Under the pieces are notes generated by a model. That model worked only from the letters and a program-made list of their open reading frames with translations. It did no database searches and had not been told where the DNA came from. A stretch of 64,000 nucleotides of DNA from Candidatus Saccharimonadales bacterium. Lineage in GTDB: Bacteria > Patescibacteriota > Saccharimonadia > Saccharimonadales > Saccharimonadaceae. The stretch is from contig DASSDB010000002.1 in the NCBI GenBank assembly GCA_035697325.1, positions 155,232-219,231 on the forward strand, in the 5' to 3' direction. The translations under genes were made by a program, and so were the position numbers. Below are positions 16,330 to 25,590 of this stretch, in pieces (position 1 is the first letter of the stretch; every line of letters begins with the position of its first letter).

Positions 16330-18882
16330 TTATTTTTTAAGTTCCTCTTTATAGCGTTCAAGAATCTCATCTGTATTCCAAGAGGTAATGTCCTGGCTGG
16401 CGCGCATGCGGTAAAAGGCCTCTTCAGGGTCGATAAGCGAGCTGTTTACGTACCAGGCAAGGTGTTTGGCGGTATAGGGCCGTCCTGTGCGAATGCTCGG
16501 ATGGAGTGTGTAATAATCTGTGTATGGTTTATAGAGCGCGAAGGTCGTGTCGATACCGGCTTCGTATACATTTGGTTCAAGTTCGTTTTTCCAAAACTGC
16601 TCTTCCCATTCCGTAACATAACTTTTTAGTTTGTAATGGTTGGGAAGGTCATCGATTTGAAGTCCGAATCCAACTTTTTGGTAGTCAATGTATTTTTTGT
16701 GGAGCGTGTAGAAATAGGCGATAGCGTCGCTTGGGCATTTTTCGTCCGGAACGACATCAGGGTCGGAAACAATGTAAAATTGGCCCGGAAAAAGCGTCTT
16801 TGCAATTCCTTCGTGCCACATAACGGTATGTCCGATGTTTTTCCCCGTACGAATAACCTGATAGGGGGTATTTTCAAGAAATTCCATGAGAGGAGGATAG
16901 GCAGAGTCGTTATCTACCAGTATGACGTTGTGCATTTTGTGAGCTTTAAGCCATGCGGTGAGCTGCTTGAGCTCGCTGACGCGATCGCGGCAAATGATAA
17001 ACACCGGAGTTTGTCGCCAATTGTTTTTTTCAAGTGCGATATCAATTTTCTGAGTGATTTCCTCTTCTCGTTTTTCTTTGTCAAACCCACTGTGGCGGCT
17101 TTTTACCACCTCGTTCGACATATGCTTCAGTTCGAGCGCGAGTCGCTTGCGGTTGAGGCTAATAACCGAAGCGAGGCTGTTATAGATACGCGCTGCCTTG
17201 TGGCGTGGAGAATAATCGAAGAGGAAAAACCAAATGAGGAAGTTATTAAGCTGATAAAGACGGTAGTAGCGCTCTAAAAGTTTGGCATAGCGGGTCTTCT
17301 TCTTACCTTCGTCTTTATAGCCATGGAGCGTTTCTTTTAATGTCGCTAACCGAGCAGCAGTAAGTGAATATGTCTTCGATATGGTGGCAATCGGTTGTCG
17401 GTATACTTTTACATCATCGAGATTAGCAGCCAATTGATAGATGGTAGCAAGGCTCTCCTGTATGTCATTATCTTTAACTCCTCCGTGAAGTGCGAGAAGT
17501 GAACGAGAAATACAGGCGATGCGCGACATACTCACGGGCTGGTGCTTGCGCGCCATGGATGCTTCTATGTAAAGTGCCAAATGACTATCTGGAACGTGCA
17601 GAGCGGCATCGGTAATAACAGACGAAGAAGGCAAGTGCGTTTTATCGATAAACCAAACGTACTGTTTAGAGGCGCTTAACCATCCTATATTAAGCGGGCT
17701 GGTTGTAGCCTGTTTTTTGTCGATAGCCAGCTTAACGATGCTCTTGCAGGAAAGCGATTCGCGGAACTTTTCAACACGTACACGATCACTTGCTGGAACG
17801 ACAAGAATAAACTCCGAATTGAAATGATGATAAGCCGTTGTCTCGATATATTTTTTGAGTTTAGATAGATCTTTCCACGAGCTATCGATCGATACGATAA
17901 AAGAAATTGCAGTTTGCTCTATTTTAAGATGGTGGCTGAGATTATGGCCGCTTTCATTTTGCTTTTTTACTTCCCGTCGACTCAGAACCCATTTAGGCCA
18001 TGTTCGCATCGTATGGGTAAAAGCGCTGGCGAGTGCTTGATTGAAGACGATATCATCGGGTGTTTTGGAGCGCTTGGCTATGTGGTGATAGCTGCCGCGT
18101 GCCGCAAGAGTTATGTACGCTTTTAAAAAGTGAGCAAAGTCTTTTCCGCTGAGGTTGCGGGCGGCAAAGACGAAGCGGTTTTTAAATAATGACGTAAGCT
18201 GAAAAAGGCTTGAAGAACTGGCGCCATCCTTATGCCATATCTTTAGGTTTGGGCTATAAACAATTGAATAGCCGCAAGCCTGAATACGGGCAAAGAGATC
18301 ACTCTCTTCATAGTAGGCAAACATAGGATCGTAGAAGTAGCCACTTTTCTTGAGCGCGCTTTTACGGATGACCATCGCTGAGCCGGATACCCAGTTTACT
18401 TCGTGCTCGAACCCTAAATCGGAAGTGGCAAAAATGCCCTCCATAGTGAAACGATTGATTGTTTGAAACGCATAAAAAGGATTCTCTTCGCTCATCGGCA
18501 TATCATCGTTCCAACGGTAGGAGCGACCGCCTACGATGGCGATCTTCTTGTCTTTTTGAAGAACGGTTATGGCGTTCTTGACGTACTCTTTGTCGACGAC
18601 GGCATCGTTATTGAGTACGAAGATAAACTCACCCTTGGCGTGTTTTAGTCCGTCGATATGACCGCCCGTAAAGCCTCGGTTTTTTGGGTTATCAACGAGC
18701 ACGATATCCCTGATATCTTTGAGGATTTTTTTTGAATCATCCACAGAGCCATTGTCGACAACGATGATCTCGTAGTTTTTATATGTCTGCTTTCGGACCG
18801 ACTCAAGGCAGGCGAGCGTGTCGTTGATACGATTCCAGTTGAGAATAATGATGCTGACAAGAGGTGTATTGGTTGCGGCCAT
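16330..18882 (-). CDS. Large two-domain glycosyltransferase (two GT2-like domains)
   Basis: The product is 850 residues. Domain 1 (about 1-300) is a complete rhamnosyltransferase-like GT2: VSIIILNWNRINDTLACLES, FVLNNDAVVDKEYV, VSGSAMVIRKSALKKSG and FAYYEESDLFARIQACGY. The middle (about 310-600) resembles a decayed or very divergent GT-A domain followed by a helical stretch. Domain 3 (about 620-850) reads VFIICRDRVSELKQLTAWL, VILVDNDSAYPP, GHTVMWHEGIAK and FYIVSDPDVVPDE, another GT-A core with a DPD metal site. One protein could add two successive residues or build a disaccharide repeat, as bifunctional polymerases do. It starts 13 bp after the GT4 gene. Confidence 0.8.
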   Translation of the reverse strand: MAATNTPLVSIIILNWNRINDTLACLESVRKQTYKNYEIIVVDNGSVDDSKKILKDIRDIVLVDNPKNRGFTGGHIDGLKHAKGEFIFVLNNDAVVDKEYVKNAITVLQKDKKIAIVGGRSYRWNDDMPMSEENPFYAFQTINRFTMEGIFATSDLGFEHEVNWVSGSAMVIRKSALKKSGYFYDPMFAYYEESDLFARIQACGYSIVYSPNLKIWHKDGASSSSLFQLTSLFKNRFVFAARNLSGKDFAHFLKAYITLAARGSYHHIAKRSKTPDDIVFNQALASAFTHTMRTWPKWVLSRREVKKQNESGHNLSHHLKIEQTAISFIVSIDSSWKDLSKLKKYIETTAYHHFNSEFILVVPASDRVRVEKFRESLSCKSIVKLAIDKKQATTSPLNIGWLSASKQYVWFIDKTHLPSSSVITDAALHVPDSHLALYIEASMARKHQPVSMSRIACISRSLLALHGGVKDNDIQESLATIYQLAANLDDVKVYRQPIATISKTYSLTAARLATLKETLHGYKDEGKKKTRYAKLLERYYRLYQLNNFLIWFFLFDYSPRHKAARIYNSLASVISLNRKRLALELKHMSNEVVKSRHSGFDKEKREEEITQKIDIALEKNNWRQTPVFIICRDRVSELKQLTAWLKAHKMHNVILVDNDSAYPPLMEFLENTPYQVIRTGKNIGHTVMWHEGIAKTLFPGQFYIVSDPDVVPDEKCPSDAIAYFYTLHKKYIDYQKVGFGLQIDDLPNHYKLKSYVTEWEEQFWKNELEPNVYEAGIDTTFALYKPYTDYYTLHPSIRTGRPYTAKHLAWYVNSSLIDPEEAFYRMRASQDITSWNTDEILERYKEELKK

Positions 18883-18895
18883 GGATAGTAAATGC

Positions 18896-20239
18896 CTACT
18901 TTGTGATTATACGCTTAATAATATTTTTAGCTTTTTTTGGTACGAGGCGCTTCATTGAGCGAACGGCTTTCGAGCTCATAACAGCCTCTGAGCTGCTTGT
19001 GGTAACGCGAGTCTCACGTGGGCTAGGTGCGAAGAAGTTACTTTCGATGAAAGCGTTCAGGGGTTTTAATGTGTAATCCCAGGTGAACTCCGGTTGGCTC
19101 TTTTTAACGTTTGCCTCAATCTTTTTTTGCAGTTTAGGACTGCTCATCAGTGCGCCAATTGCCTCGCCCATAGCCTTATCATCAAAAGGCTCTACGGAAA
19201 TACCTAGCTCGTGAGCATCGATGTAGTCTGAGAAATAATCGCCTTTTGTCGCAATAGTAGGAAGACCGGTAAGAATGTGGTCGAGAACGCGTGTGCGGTG
19301 TGAGAAGCGTGACTCGATTGATGGTTTATGTGCATAAATAGCCGCATCAGCACGTTCGAAGTAGTGAATACGGTCATCGTAGGGAAGCCAGCCGTTTAAG
19401 AAGAAAACGTGCTTATCAATAAGACCAAGCTTCTTAGCTAGTTTTCTGGCAACTTCCGTTTCTTCCATTGCGGGAACATCATCGTTCGGGTGTTTCGTAC
19501 CCAAGAAGACAAGCTTCACATTCTTTTTACCGGATTTCACAACATGATTGATCGCTTTGATCGGGGTGACCGCGTCAAACCAATCCCATATACCACCCGT
19601 CCAAAGAATGAGATAATCGTCTTTTTTCAAACCTTTTATGCGCTCTTCGGCGAGAGGTTTGTAGGGAACATCCAGCTGAGAAAGATCAATTCCCATCGGA
19701 CAGATGCCAAGATAGCTGTCAATTGGTCGCTTGCTTTGCTGGGTTGGCGTTGTTTTGCCTGCCGAGAATGCATACCCCATCCAAAAGTCGCGCTGCTGTT
19801 CATTGGAGGTGAGCAGGTAATCACCATTTCGAATGAAATGCTGGTAGTTGCGAAGCATTTGAGTGTAGTCGTAGTCAGACTCGGGTCCGATGCGCTTACC
19901 AAAGACTCGCTGTACAAGATCTTCTACTGGCACAGGTGCGTATAGGTCAAAGATAAGCACAACATTATTTGCCTTGGCAAACTCGATCATTTCGTCGCTG
20001 AGCCATAGAGCAATAATAGCGTCGTATTTGGCAAATTCTTCCTGAAATTTTTGGACATGAATATCGATCGCCTTGTAGCTGGTTTTGCCAATGTTTTCTA
20101 TGTAGCTTGGATTGAAAACAGCCAGCGTGACATCATGTTTTTTAGAAAGGTTAGTTGCTATTTGGTGATAGCGGATACCAGGGCCGGCCATCGAAGGGCC
20201 TACTTTATCGTGGGATATAACAAGAATTTTCTTTCGCAT
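18896..20239 (-). CDS. GT4-type glycosyltransferase
   Basis: The 447 residues begin KILVISHDKVGPSMAGPGIRYHQIA, the N-terminal GT-B acceptor domain (glycine-rich G-P-G-I-R motif). The donor domain has LILWTGGIWDWFDAVTPIKAI, VKLVFLGTKHPND, VFFLNGWLPYDDRIHYFERADAAIYAH, ESRFSHRTRVLDHILTGLP and TKGDYFSDYI. This sub-family is common in actinobacterial and CPR wall-glycan loci. It has its own extended -10 only 11 nt upstream of ATG and no Shine-Dalgarno site. The double GT2 gene follows after 13 bp. Confidence 0.88.
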   Translation of the reverse strand: MRKKILVISHDKVGPSMAGPGIRYHQIATNLSKKHDVTLAVFNPSYIENIGKTSYKAIDIHVQKFQEEFAKYDAIIALWLSDEMIEFAKANNVVLIFDLYAPVPVEDLVQRVFGKRIGPESDYDYTQMLRNYQHFIRNGDYLLTSNEQQRDFWMGYAFSAGKTTPTQQSKRPIDSYLGICPMGIDLSQLDVPYKPLAEERIKGLKKDDYLILWTGGIWDWFDAVTPIKAINHVVKSGKKNVKLVFLGTKHPNDDVPAMEETEVARKLAKKLGLIDKHVFFLNGWLPYDDRIHYFERADAAIYAHKPSIESRFSHRTRVLDHILTGLPTIATKGDYFSDYIDAHELGISVEPFDDKAMGEAIGALMSSPKLQKKIEANVKKSQPEFTWDYTLKPLNAFIESNFFAPSPRETRVTTSSSEAVMSSKAVRSMKRLVPKKAKNIIKRIITK

Positions 20240-20250
20240 GTTCGAAGATT

Positions 20251-20259
20251 ATTATAGCA
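20251..20259 (-). promoter_or_regulatory. Extended -10 promoter of the GT4 gene at 20239
   Basis: TGCTATAAT on the minus strand ends 11 nt before the ATG at 20239, in the 32-bp gap after the wall-protein gene. Confidence 0.55.
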
Positions 20260-20271
20260 TAATCTTGATCG

Positions 20272-21867
20272 CTATTGGCAGGTGACATTAGCACCTGTGG
20301 CGGCCGGAATCATGTCGAGTGTCATATAGACGATATCGCCGGTAGTGTAGCGAAAAGCCGAGTTATAGCAGGACCATGGGCCAATTGGGCGCTTTATTTC
20401 AGAGCCGGAACTAGGCAGTTGTACGACATACAGGTTGGTGCTGTCGCTAATGATAGATCCTTCCTTCAGTAGCATATCCGCTCCTCGTGTCAGTTGCTTA
20501 TCACCCGGAGTGGCAGGCATGACATTGCTCCAATCCCAGCGCTGTGATTCGAAGACAAACCTATTAACGTAGCGGCGAGTGGAGTGATCAAGGTAATAGA
20601 CGCTTCCGCTATCATTAATAAGTGTTCCGTCGGGATGTCTGTCGGCGGTGAGCGGCGTTGAGGAAGCATCTTTAAGCATAAAATTAGAATTGATAGCTTT
20701 TACTTGATCCCACCTGTAGCCAAGCTTCGTGAAGGCGTCGTAGGTAACAAGTTTCTTCACCCAAAGGCCGTTTTCAAAAGCGGTAACATACACACCGGAA
20801 GGATCACCAGTGTAAAGCATGCCTGGCTGAATAAAGTTAAGCTGCCATGATATAGGGAGATTACGATCACCAGTTGTGCCAGGCTTAACGTCCCGCCATT
20901 TAAATCCAGCACTTTCAAATACCGGTCCGTTAGTTATGAGATGGCGTGTGCCGCCTTGAAGGAAATAGGCGCTATCATCTATTGCGACTACCGTTCCGTC
21001 GGGGTGGGCGCTCATTGTATCATTGGCGCGGACAGTACCGAACCAATCTATGAAATAGAGGTAGAAATTACGGTTACCGTATGCGCCACAAGGTGCGGTA
21101 CCATACCCAGCATTAAGAGCTGCTTGGTTGGGCTGGTAAGGAGTGTAGTTATAAAGCGATTGTGTGGCGCGATTTTCAATATTGACGACGCTACCCCCGC
21201 AACTCGAGTTCGGATTATATTGAATATAGTTATTGCCAAGTACGTATGGTGTATACCAGGTAGGGCTATTGTTAAAGATTGCTCGGAACATTCGTGCTGC
21301 CCAGCGTACCTGGTTGGTAAACCCATAGTAACTACTGTTACAAACACCGGGGGTGCTATCAGGGCATCCATAACCAGTAGCAGATCGGTATTGGGTTGAA
21401 GTTGGCCAGGTGTCCGTAATAAGAGCTTGTTCTTTCTGAAGAAGGACGATCAAAACCTGAGGATTAATACTGAATTCTTGAGCGGTATTATAGATGATTT
21501 GAGCCGCGCTATAGCCACCTTCGTAGTAGTCTTTTATACATGTGTAAGGAGGGGGTAGACCGCGAGCGCTGCCCCACTGAGCGCGTGTTCCGCCGCCAAA
21601 TTCGGATGGTTGTGTGCCCCAAGTGTCACAAGTCGGTACTTTGCTGTTCAAAAACACCTGTATTTGATCTGGATTCATAGTATTTCTGTTGGTAAAAACA
21701 AGATCATCAATAATGTTACCTGCGTTGAAACCAGCGGCCGAAGCCGCTTCGGCTGGTTTTTGGGTAAAGAAGACCAGTGCTGCTACCGTTAAAATATTAA
21801 GAATAATAAACGCACCGAGATAGAGGAACGGGTTAATTTTTTTGTATGTATTTACTGCTGTTTGCAT
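20272..21867 (-). CDS. Secreted hemagglutinin-type cell-wall protein with lysozyme-like N-terminal domain and four beta repeats
   Basis: The 531-residue protein has a membrane or signal segment at about 14-35 followed by A-E-A at 39-41, a likely signal peptidase site. Residues 50-280 match the actinobacterial hemagglutinin family: NPQVLIVLLQKEQALITDTWP, with Glu146 placed like the catalytic Glu of lytic transglycosylases, then SATGYGCPD, YYGFTNQVRWAARMFR and several cysteines. Residues 285-531 hold four repeats of about 50-60 residues (starts near 288, 354, 411 and 470) with the pattern DG-hydrophobic-YxL-RxxxN-W. It overlaps the upstream membrane-anchored protein gene by one base. A role in wall cleavage or host attachment is inference. 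Confidence 0.8.
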   Translation of the reverse strand: MQTAVNTYKKINPFLYLGAFIILNILTVAALVFFTQKPAEAASAAGFNAGNIIDDLVFTNRNTMNPDQIQVFLNSKVPTCDTWGTQPSEFGGGTRAQWGSARGLPPPYTCIKDYYEGGYSAAQIIYNTAQEFSINPQVLIVLLQKEQALITDTWPTSTQYRSATGYGCPDSTPGVCNSSYYGFTNQVRWAARMFRAIFNNSPTWYTPYVLGNNYIQYNPNSSCGGSVVNIENRATQSLYNYTPYQPNQAALNAGYGTAPCGAYGNRNFYLYFIDWFGTVRANDTMSAHPDGTVVAIDDSAYFLQGGTRHLITNGPVFESAGFKWRDVKPGTTGDRNLPISWQLNFIQPGMLYTGDPSGVYVTAFENGLWVKKLVTYDAFTKLGYRWDQVKAINSNFMLKDASSTPLTADRHPDGTLINDSGSVYYLDHSTRRYVNRFVFESQRWDWSNVMPATPGDKQLTRGADMLLKEGSIISDSTNLYVVQLPSSGSEIKRPIGPWSCYNSAFRYTTGDIVYMTLDMIPAATGANVTCQ

Positions 21868-22451
21868 TAGTTTACCGTTATCTTCTGCGAGGCATCTGCG
21901 GTTACGCTTTCATTTTCAAAGTGAAGGGAGGCTTGCCAAACTCCTGCTCCCAGTTCGCTCACGGGAACATCAAATCCTTTACAGGCCGAGGTACTTGCGG
22001 CCGCCTGAACACCAGCAGTTTTTGTAACACTTCTCGACCCTTGAGTAAGAGTGAGAGTACAGGTGCCACTGTTGGTAATGGTAGATATGAACGAGCGAAG
22101 CTGAAACACCGAACCGTTTTGGTTGGCTGCCGTTATGGTCATAGAGACGGTTGTCTTGCTTCCTGATTGGCTAGGAGTATCGGGGCTAGTAGGGTGGTCT
22201 GTATTCGAGCCACTTGAGGGTTTCGACTCGCTATCGACAGTATCTTTTTTTGTGTCGTTTCCTGCTTTGATCTGCTCTTCGCTTGGTTTGCTGTAGCTGG
22301 TGGAATTGTCGCTTGTATTTTGGTGAGGCCAACCAAACAGAGTGCCCTTAAAGGCTAATACATAGGTTGCGAGGCCGGCTACAACGAGAACAATAATGAT
22401 CCCCGCGGCGATAAAGTATTTTTTTGTATTTTTACGTGAAGCAATTTTCAT
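21867..22451 (-). CDS. Membrane-anchored extracellular protein with low-complexity linker and beta domain
   Basis: The 194-residue protein has a basic N-terminus (MKIASRKNTKKY) and one membrane helix at about 12-33. A hydrophilic Ser/Thr/Pro/Asp linker at about 45-100 is followed by an immunoglobulin-like beta domain with a pair of cysteines (GTCTLTLTQGS and STSACKGFDV) that could form a disulfide. No family is recognised with certainty. The start at 22451 was chosen because the upstream reading (from 22493) lacks any conserved character. It ends in a TAATG overlap with the wall-protein gene, so the two are made together and probably act together outside the cell. Confidence 0.7.
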   Translation of the reverse strand: MKIASRKNTKKYFIAAGIIIVLVVAGLATYVLAFKGTLFGWPHQNTSDNSTSYSKPSEEQIKAGNDTKKDTVDSESKPSSGSNTDHPTSPDTPSQSGSKTTVSMTITAANQNGSVFQLRSFISTITNSGTCTLTLTQGSRSVTKTAGVQAAASTSACKGFDVPVSELGAGVWQASLHFENESVTADASQKITVN

Positions 22452-22520
22452 TTTTGTTGGGGTCCTTATAATAAAAGCATAACAATAATACACCTGCTTT
22501 ACAATAATGCAATTAACTTT

Positions 22521-24404
22521 TTAATGTGTGTAAACAAGGGTGATGCCGGGACGGTTTTTCAAATCATTAAGTACAGGAAGTTTGTTTTCGCAGCGTCGAT
22601 CGATCGAAATCAGTATATCACTATGGTGCATGACATAGTTGCCGAGATAGGTATTTATTTTCTCCCAGTCTCCCTTGAATATAGCAGTATTTACTTTGCT
22701 GCGATCGGCAGACTCCGAAAGAAGTCGTGCTCCCGACCAACGATTGCTTAAGTAGTCACTTGCCGGCGTGCAATCGCCAACGAACATAATATCCTTGTAA
22801 GAATCGGTTTTATCAGTGAAGAGAATCGGTGTATCGGCCACTTCGACGGCATTTGGAAACCAATTGTTGATATAGACCTTTAGAAAAACAAGGTTTGAGA
22901 CGAGAGCGATAACAACCACTCCTCCTATAAATACCGTTGGAATGATAAGTCGAATATACTTGGGGAGCGCACGGAATAATTTATCGGCAAGAAGGAGTAC
23001 ACCTATACTCGCAATGATAATGAGAAAGGCTAAGATGGCGTAAATTACTTTGTAAAAATAATACTCAAGGTGACCGACGCGTGCAAGATGGTATGTGCCT
23101 ATTATGGCTGCTAAAGCAACACTTCCGCCCAAGGCTATATAAAGATAAGCCAACGCTTTATCTTTTAGCCGAATGATAAGCGGTAATACGAGACTGGCTG
23201 CTGCAACCCAGATAAGAAAATCAACAGGCAGTGGGTCGACGCCCCCGGCTTCGCTTAGTGGATCATGTTTTTTAGACAGGATGATATTAACCAGGATAGG
23301 ATATACTACCCCTATAAGAGGAAGGAGAAGGCTTATAAGAAATTTGCCGTTCTTTAAAAGAGCGTAAAAGACTCGATTTCTCAAAAGATAAAAAAGACCT
23401 AGTAAGAAAACAATAAAGAGCAAAAACCACCAACTGGCTGAAATCCCTACTGATAGCAATAGAATAATGAAGATCATCTGTTTGACGCGTTGCTTATCTT
23501 GATGAAAGACCATGAAAGTAAATGTGATGGCAAGAAGAAAGGCGAATGCAAATACTTGTGGTTGAAATCCTCGATCAAGCATGAGAAGGAAAAAACTAAG
23601 CCCTCCCAAAAGCGCAAGCGCTGGCAATGCGCTAATTGCGATAATCCAAGAAATTTTTTCGATAGCGTACGTGCAAAGCTTTATGAGCCAAAAGACAAAC
23701 AATGCATAAAGTAAAGATATGAATACAGTATAAAATCGAATGAAATTTCCTTCGGAGAGATGGAACGGTTTTATGAGCGAAGCGAATAGGCTCGCATTAA
23801 CATGAAATCCTTGAGGGTATATCTCAAGACTGTAGACCACTCCAGCTTCTTCGGCGGTTTGATTATAGGTGAAGCTGCCGTTGTGGCTAATATAGCGACT
23901 CAATGCATAGTGCGAGGCGTTATCTTCACCATATGAAAGAAATTGCGCAATATAGGACGGCTTTTGCCCGAAGATAGGGACCAGTAGCAGTACAAAAGTT
24001 GCTGTAGTAACTGCCAGTGCGATGAAGTCGCTTTTTTTGCGCACAGTCCAAGTCGGCATTGGCAAGGCATCTTTATACTTGAATCGAAGACCGAGGATGC
24101 TTAGTGTAAGAAAAACCGATGGCGCGTATTCAAGCGAAAAGTGGGCGTGAAGTAGCGTAACTAGCGAATAAAATACGATAGTTGAGGCAAAAAATAACAT
24201 CGTCGCCAAGCCGACCGATTCAATGAGGGTAAATTTTTTCGTATACCCAACAAGAAGGGTCACAAGTAAGATTAAGCCAATTACTCCCAGGACTGGCACA
24301 AAGATAGAGCCGATGACAACAGCAAGTACGAGCATAAGCTGAAGTCCGGATATTTTTATTTCAGCAGTATTTTTTTCTTTTTTTGGCATCCTATTCTCCG
24401 TCAT
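22521..24404 (-). CDS. Polytopic membrane protein, GT-C-like glycosyltransferase
   Basis: The 627-residue protein has about 12-13 predicted membrane helices and a C-terminal extracytoplasmic domain (about 510-627). After the early helices comes SYGEDNASHYALSRYI, an acidic first-loop motif like the catalytic D/E-D of GT-C enzymes that use polyprenyl-phosphate sugars. The upstream DPM1-like GT2 and GtrA genes overlap it or each other, and they could supply and flip such a lipid-linked donor. The exact family is uncertain (DUF6541-like is possible). The start at 24404 overlaps the GT2 end by 14 bp. Confidence 0.7.
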   Translation of the reverse strand: MTENRMPKKEKNTAEIKISGLQLMLVLAVVIGSIFVPVLGVIGLILLVTLLVGYTKKFTLIESVGLATMLFFASTIVFYSLVTLLHAHFSLEYAPSVFLTLSILGLRFKYKDALPMPTWTVRKKSDFIALAVTTATFVLLLVPIFGQKPSYIAQFLSYGEDNASHYALSRYISHNGSFTYNQTAEEAGVVYSLEIYPQGFHVNASLFASLIKPFHLSEGNFIRFYTVFISLLYALFVFWLIKLCTYAIEKISWIIAISALPALALLGGLSFFLLMLDRGFQPQVFAFAFLLAITFTFMVFHQDKQRVKQMIFIILLLSVGISASWWFLLFIVFLLGLFYLLRNRVFYALLKNGKFLISLLLPLIGVVYPILVNIILSKKHDPLSEAGGVDPLPVDFLIWVAAASLVLPLIIRLKDKALAYLYIALGGSVALAAIIGTYHLARVGHLEYYFYKVIYAILAFLIIIASIGVLLLADKLFRALPKYIRLIIPTVFIGGVVVIALVSNLVFLKVYINNWFPNAVEVADTPILFTDKTDSYKDIMFVGDCTPASDYLSNRWSGARLLSESADRSKVNTAIFKGDWEKINTYLGNYVMHHSDILISIDRRCENKLPVLNDLKNRPGITLVYTH

Positions 24405-25116
24405 TTACGAGAGTATTTCTCTTAAAGCGATTACCCAAGATCCAAAAAGCATGGCTAATACCGGTTTTAAGATAATTTTGCTTAGTTTCTCCGAGGCGCT
24501 GGTCCTGGCTGATGCTGAATTCGGTAAATTTGATATTTTTGTGACGAGCTGCGTTAATTTTGATCTGCGGGCTCAAATTCCAGTCCCCCATTGAGAGGTT
24601 AAGGGCATCGCGTACCTCTTTTTTAAAGATCCACATACCAGAAAGCGCGTCCTTTATCGGAATACCATACAGGATGCGGATCTCCCAGTTAAGAAGTCCG
24701 ACGCCGAATCGCAGTTTAAAAGGAATCTTTACTCCTTCTTGGAGTGGGTAACGATTACAAGACATAAAGTCGTAATTATTTTTTAACAAAAAAGTGGCGA
24801 TCTTTTTAATATCATGAATTGGATAAGTAGCATCGCCGTCTGCGCCCAAAATAAGATCCCCACTAGCTGCTTGAATTCCGCTCATGTGTGCAAAGCCGTA
24901 GCCAATACCGTTTATTGTGCGATTGTCTTCAATGACGACGATACGTTTATCCTTTTTAGCAAGTTTTTTGGCTACTTTTACGGTGTCGTCTGTGGATTTA
25001 TTGCTGACGATGAGAATTTCGTCCACGTAACTCGGTACACGTTCAATAACTTCATGAAGGTGTGAGCTTTCATTGCGGCAGGGAAGGACAAGGCTAATCT
25101 TTTTGTTCTGAATCAT
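24391..25116 (-). CDS. DPM1/GtrB-like GT2 glycosyltransferase (polyprenyl-phosphate sugar synthase)
   Basis: The 241-residue cytoplasmic enzyme begins ISLVLPCRNESSHLHEVIERV, followed by ILIVSNKSTDDTVKVA, a glycine-rich GIGYGFAHMSGI and LILGADGDATYPIHDI with the D-x-D metal site. It lacks C-terminal membrane helices, as in eukaryotic-type dolichol-phosphate mannose synthases. It overlaps GtrA (23 bp) and the GT-C-like protein (14 bp). A chain is suggested: make a lipid-linked sugar, flip it (GtrA), and transfer it outside (GT-C). This pathway is an inference. Confidence 0.88.
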   Translation of the reverse strand: MIQNKKISLVLPCRNESSHLHEVIERVPSYVDEILIVSNKSTDDTVKVAKKLAKKDKRIVVIEDNRTINGIGYGFAHMSGIQAASGDLILGADGDATYPIHDIKKIATFLLKNNYDFMSCNRYPLQEGVKIPFKLRFGVGLLNWEIRILYGIPIKDALSGMWIFKKEVRDALNLSMGDWNLSPQIKINAARHKNIKFTEFSISQDQRLGETKQNYLKTGISHAFWILGNRFKRNTLVNDGE

Positions 25117-25570
25117 TACTTTTCTCGTTAAAAATCATTTTATATCCGACATAATTAAACACCATTGAAACAGCTACTCCACAGAGTTTGGCAAACATAT
25201 TGAAGGTCCATTCGTGTTCTTGAAAGAATTGAACGAACCCGAAGGTGTGCAGGACAATAAAGATGATTCCAGATTGGATCACCCATACATTAAATAATGT
25301 AACGAGGAGAAACTGGAGCGCGGTTTGGCGCCGCTTTCGCTGCGAACGAAAGACAAAGTAATGGTTCATGAAGTAGCTAAAAATCAATGTCAGCCCGGTT
25401 GAGATGATACTGGCGAGAATAGGATTGACGCCGATAATATTTGCGATAAGCGCAAAGAGAGTAAAATCGATGAGCGTGTTAAGGCCGCCGGTGAATACAA
25501 AACGCATGAGGCTGGCGTGGCGTTTTACAAAAGCAATAAATTGCTTATTGGCAGTTTTTTCATTTTCCAT
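25094..25570 (-). CDS. GtrA-like flippase family membrane protein
   Basis: The 158 residues contain four membrane helices with the GtrA signature: MRFVFTGGLNTLIDFTLFALI in helix 1, STGLTLIFSYFMNHYFVFRSQRKR after helix 2, and FAKLCGVAVSMVFNYVGYKMIF at the end. GtrA proteins are proposed to move polyprenyl-phosphate-linked sugars across the membrane. It is the first gene of the three-gene overlapping set GtrA-GT2-GT-C. A weak -10 (TAAAAT) lies 14 nt upstream. Confidence 0.88.
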   Translation of the reverse strand: MENEKTANKQFIAFVKRHASLMRFVFTGGLNTLIDFTLFALIANIIGVNPILASIISTGLTLIFSYFMNHYFVFRSQRKRRQTALQFLLVTLFNVWVIQSGIIFIVLHTFGFVQFFQEHEWTFNMFAKLCGVAVSMVFNYVGYKMIFNEKSNDSEQKD

Positions 25571-25590
25571 AGGTAATTGCTATTATTTTA

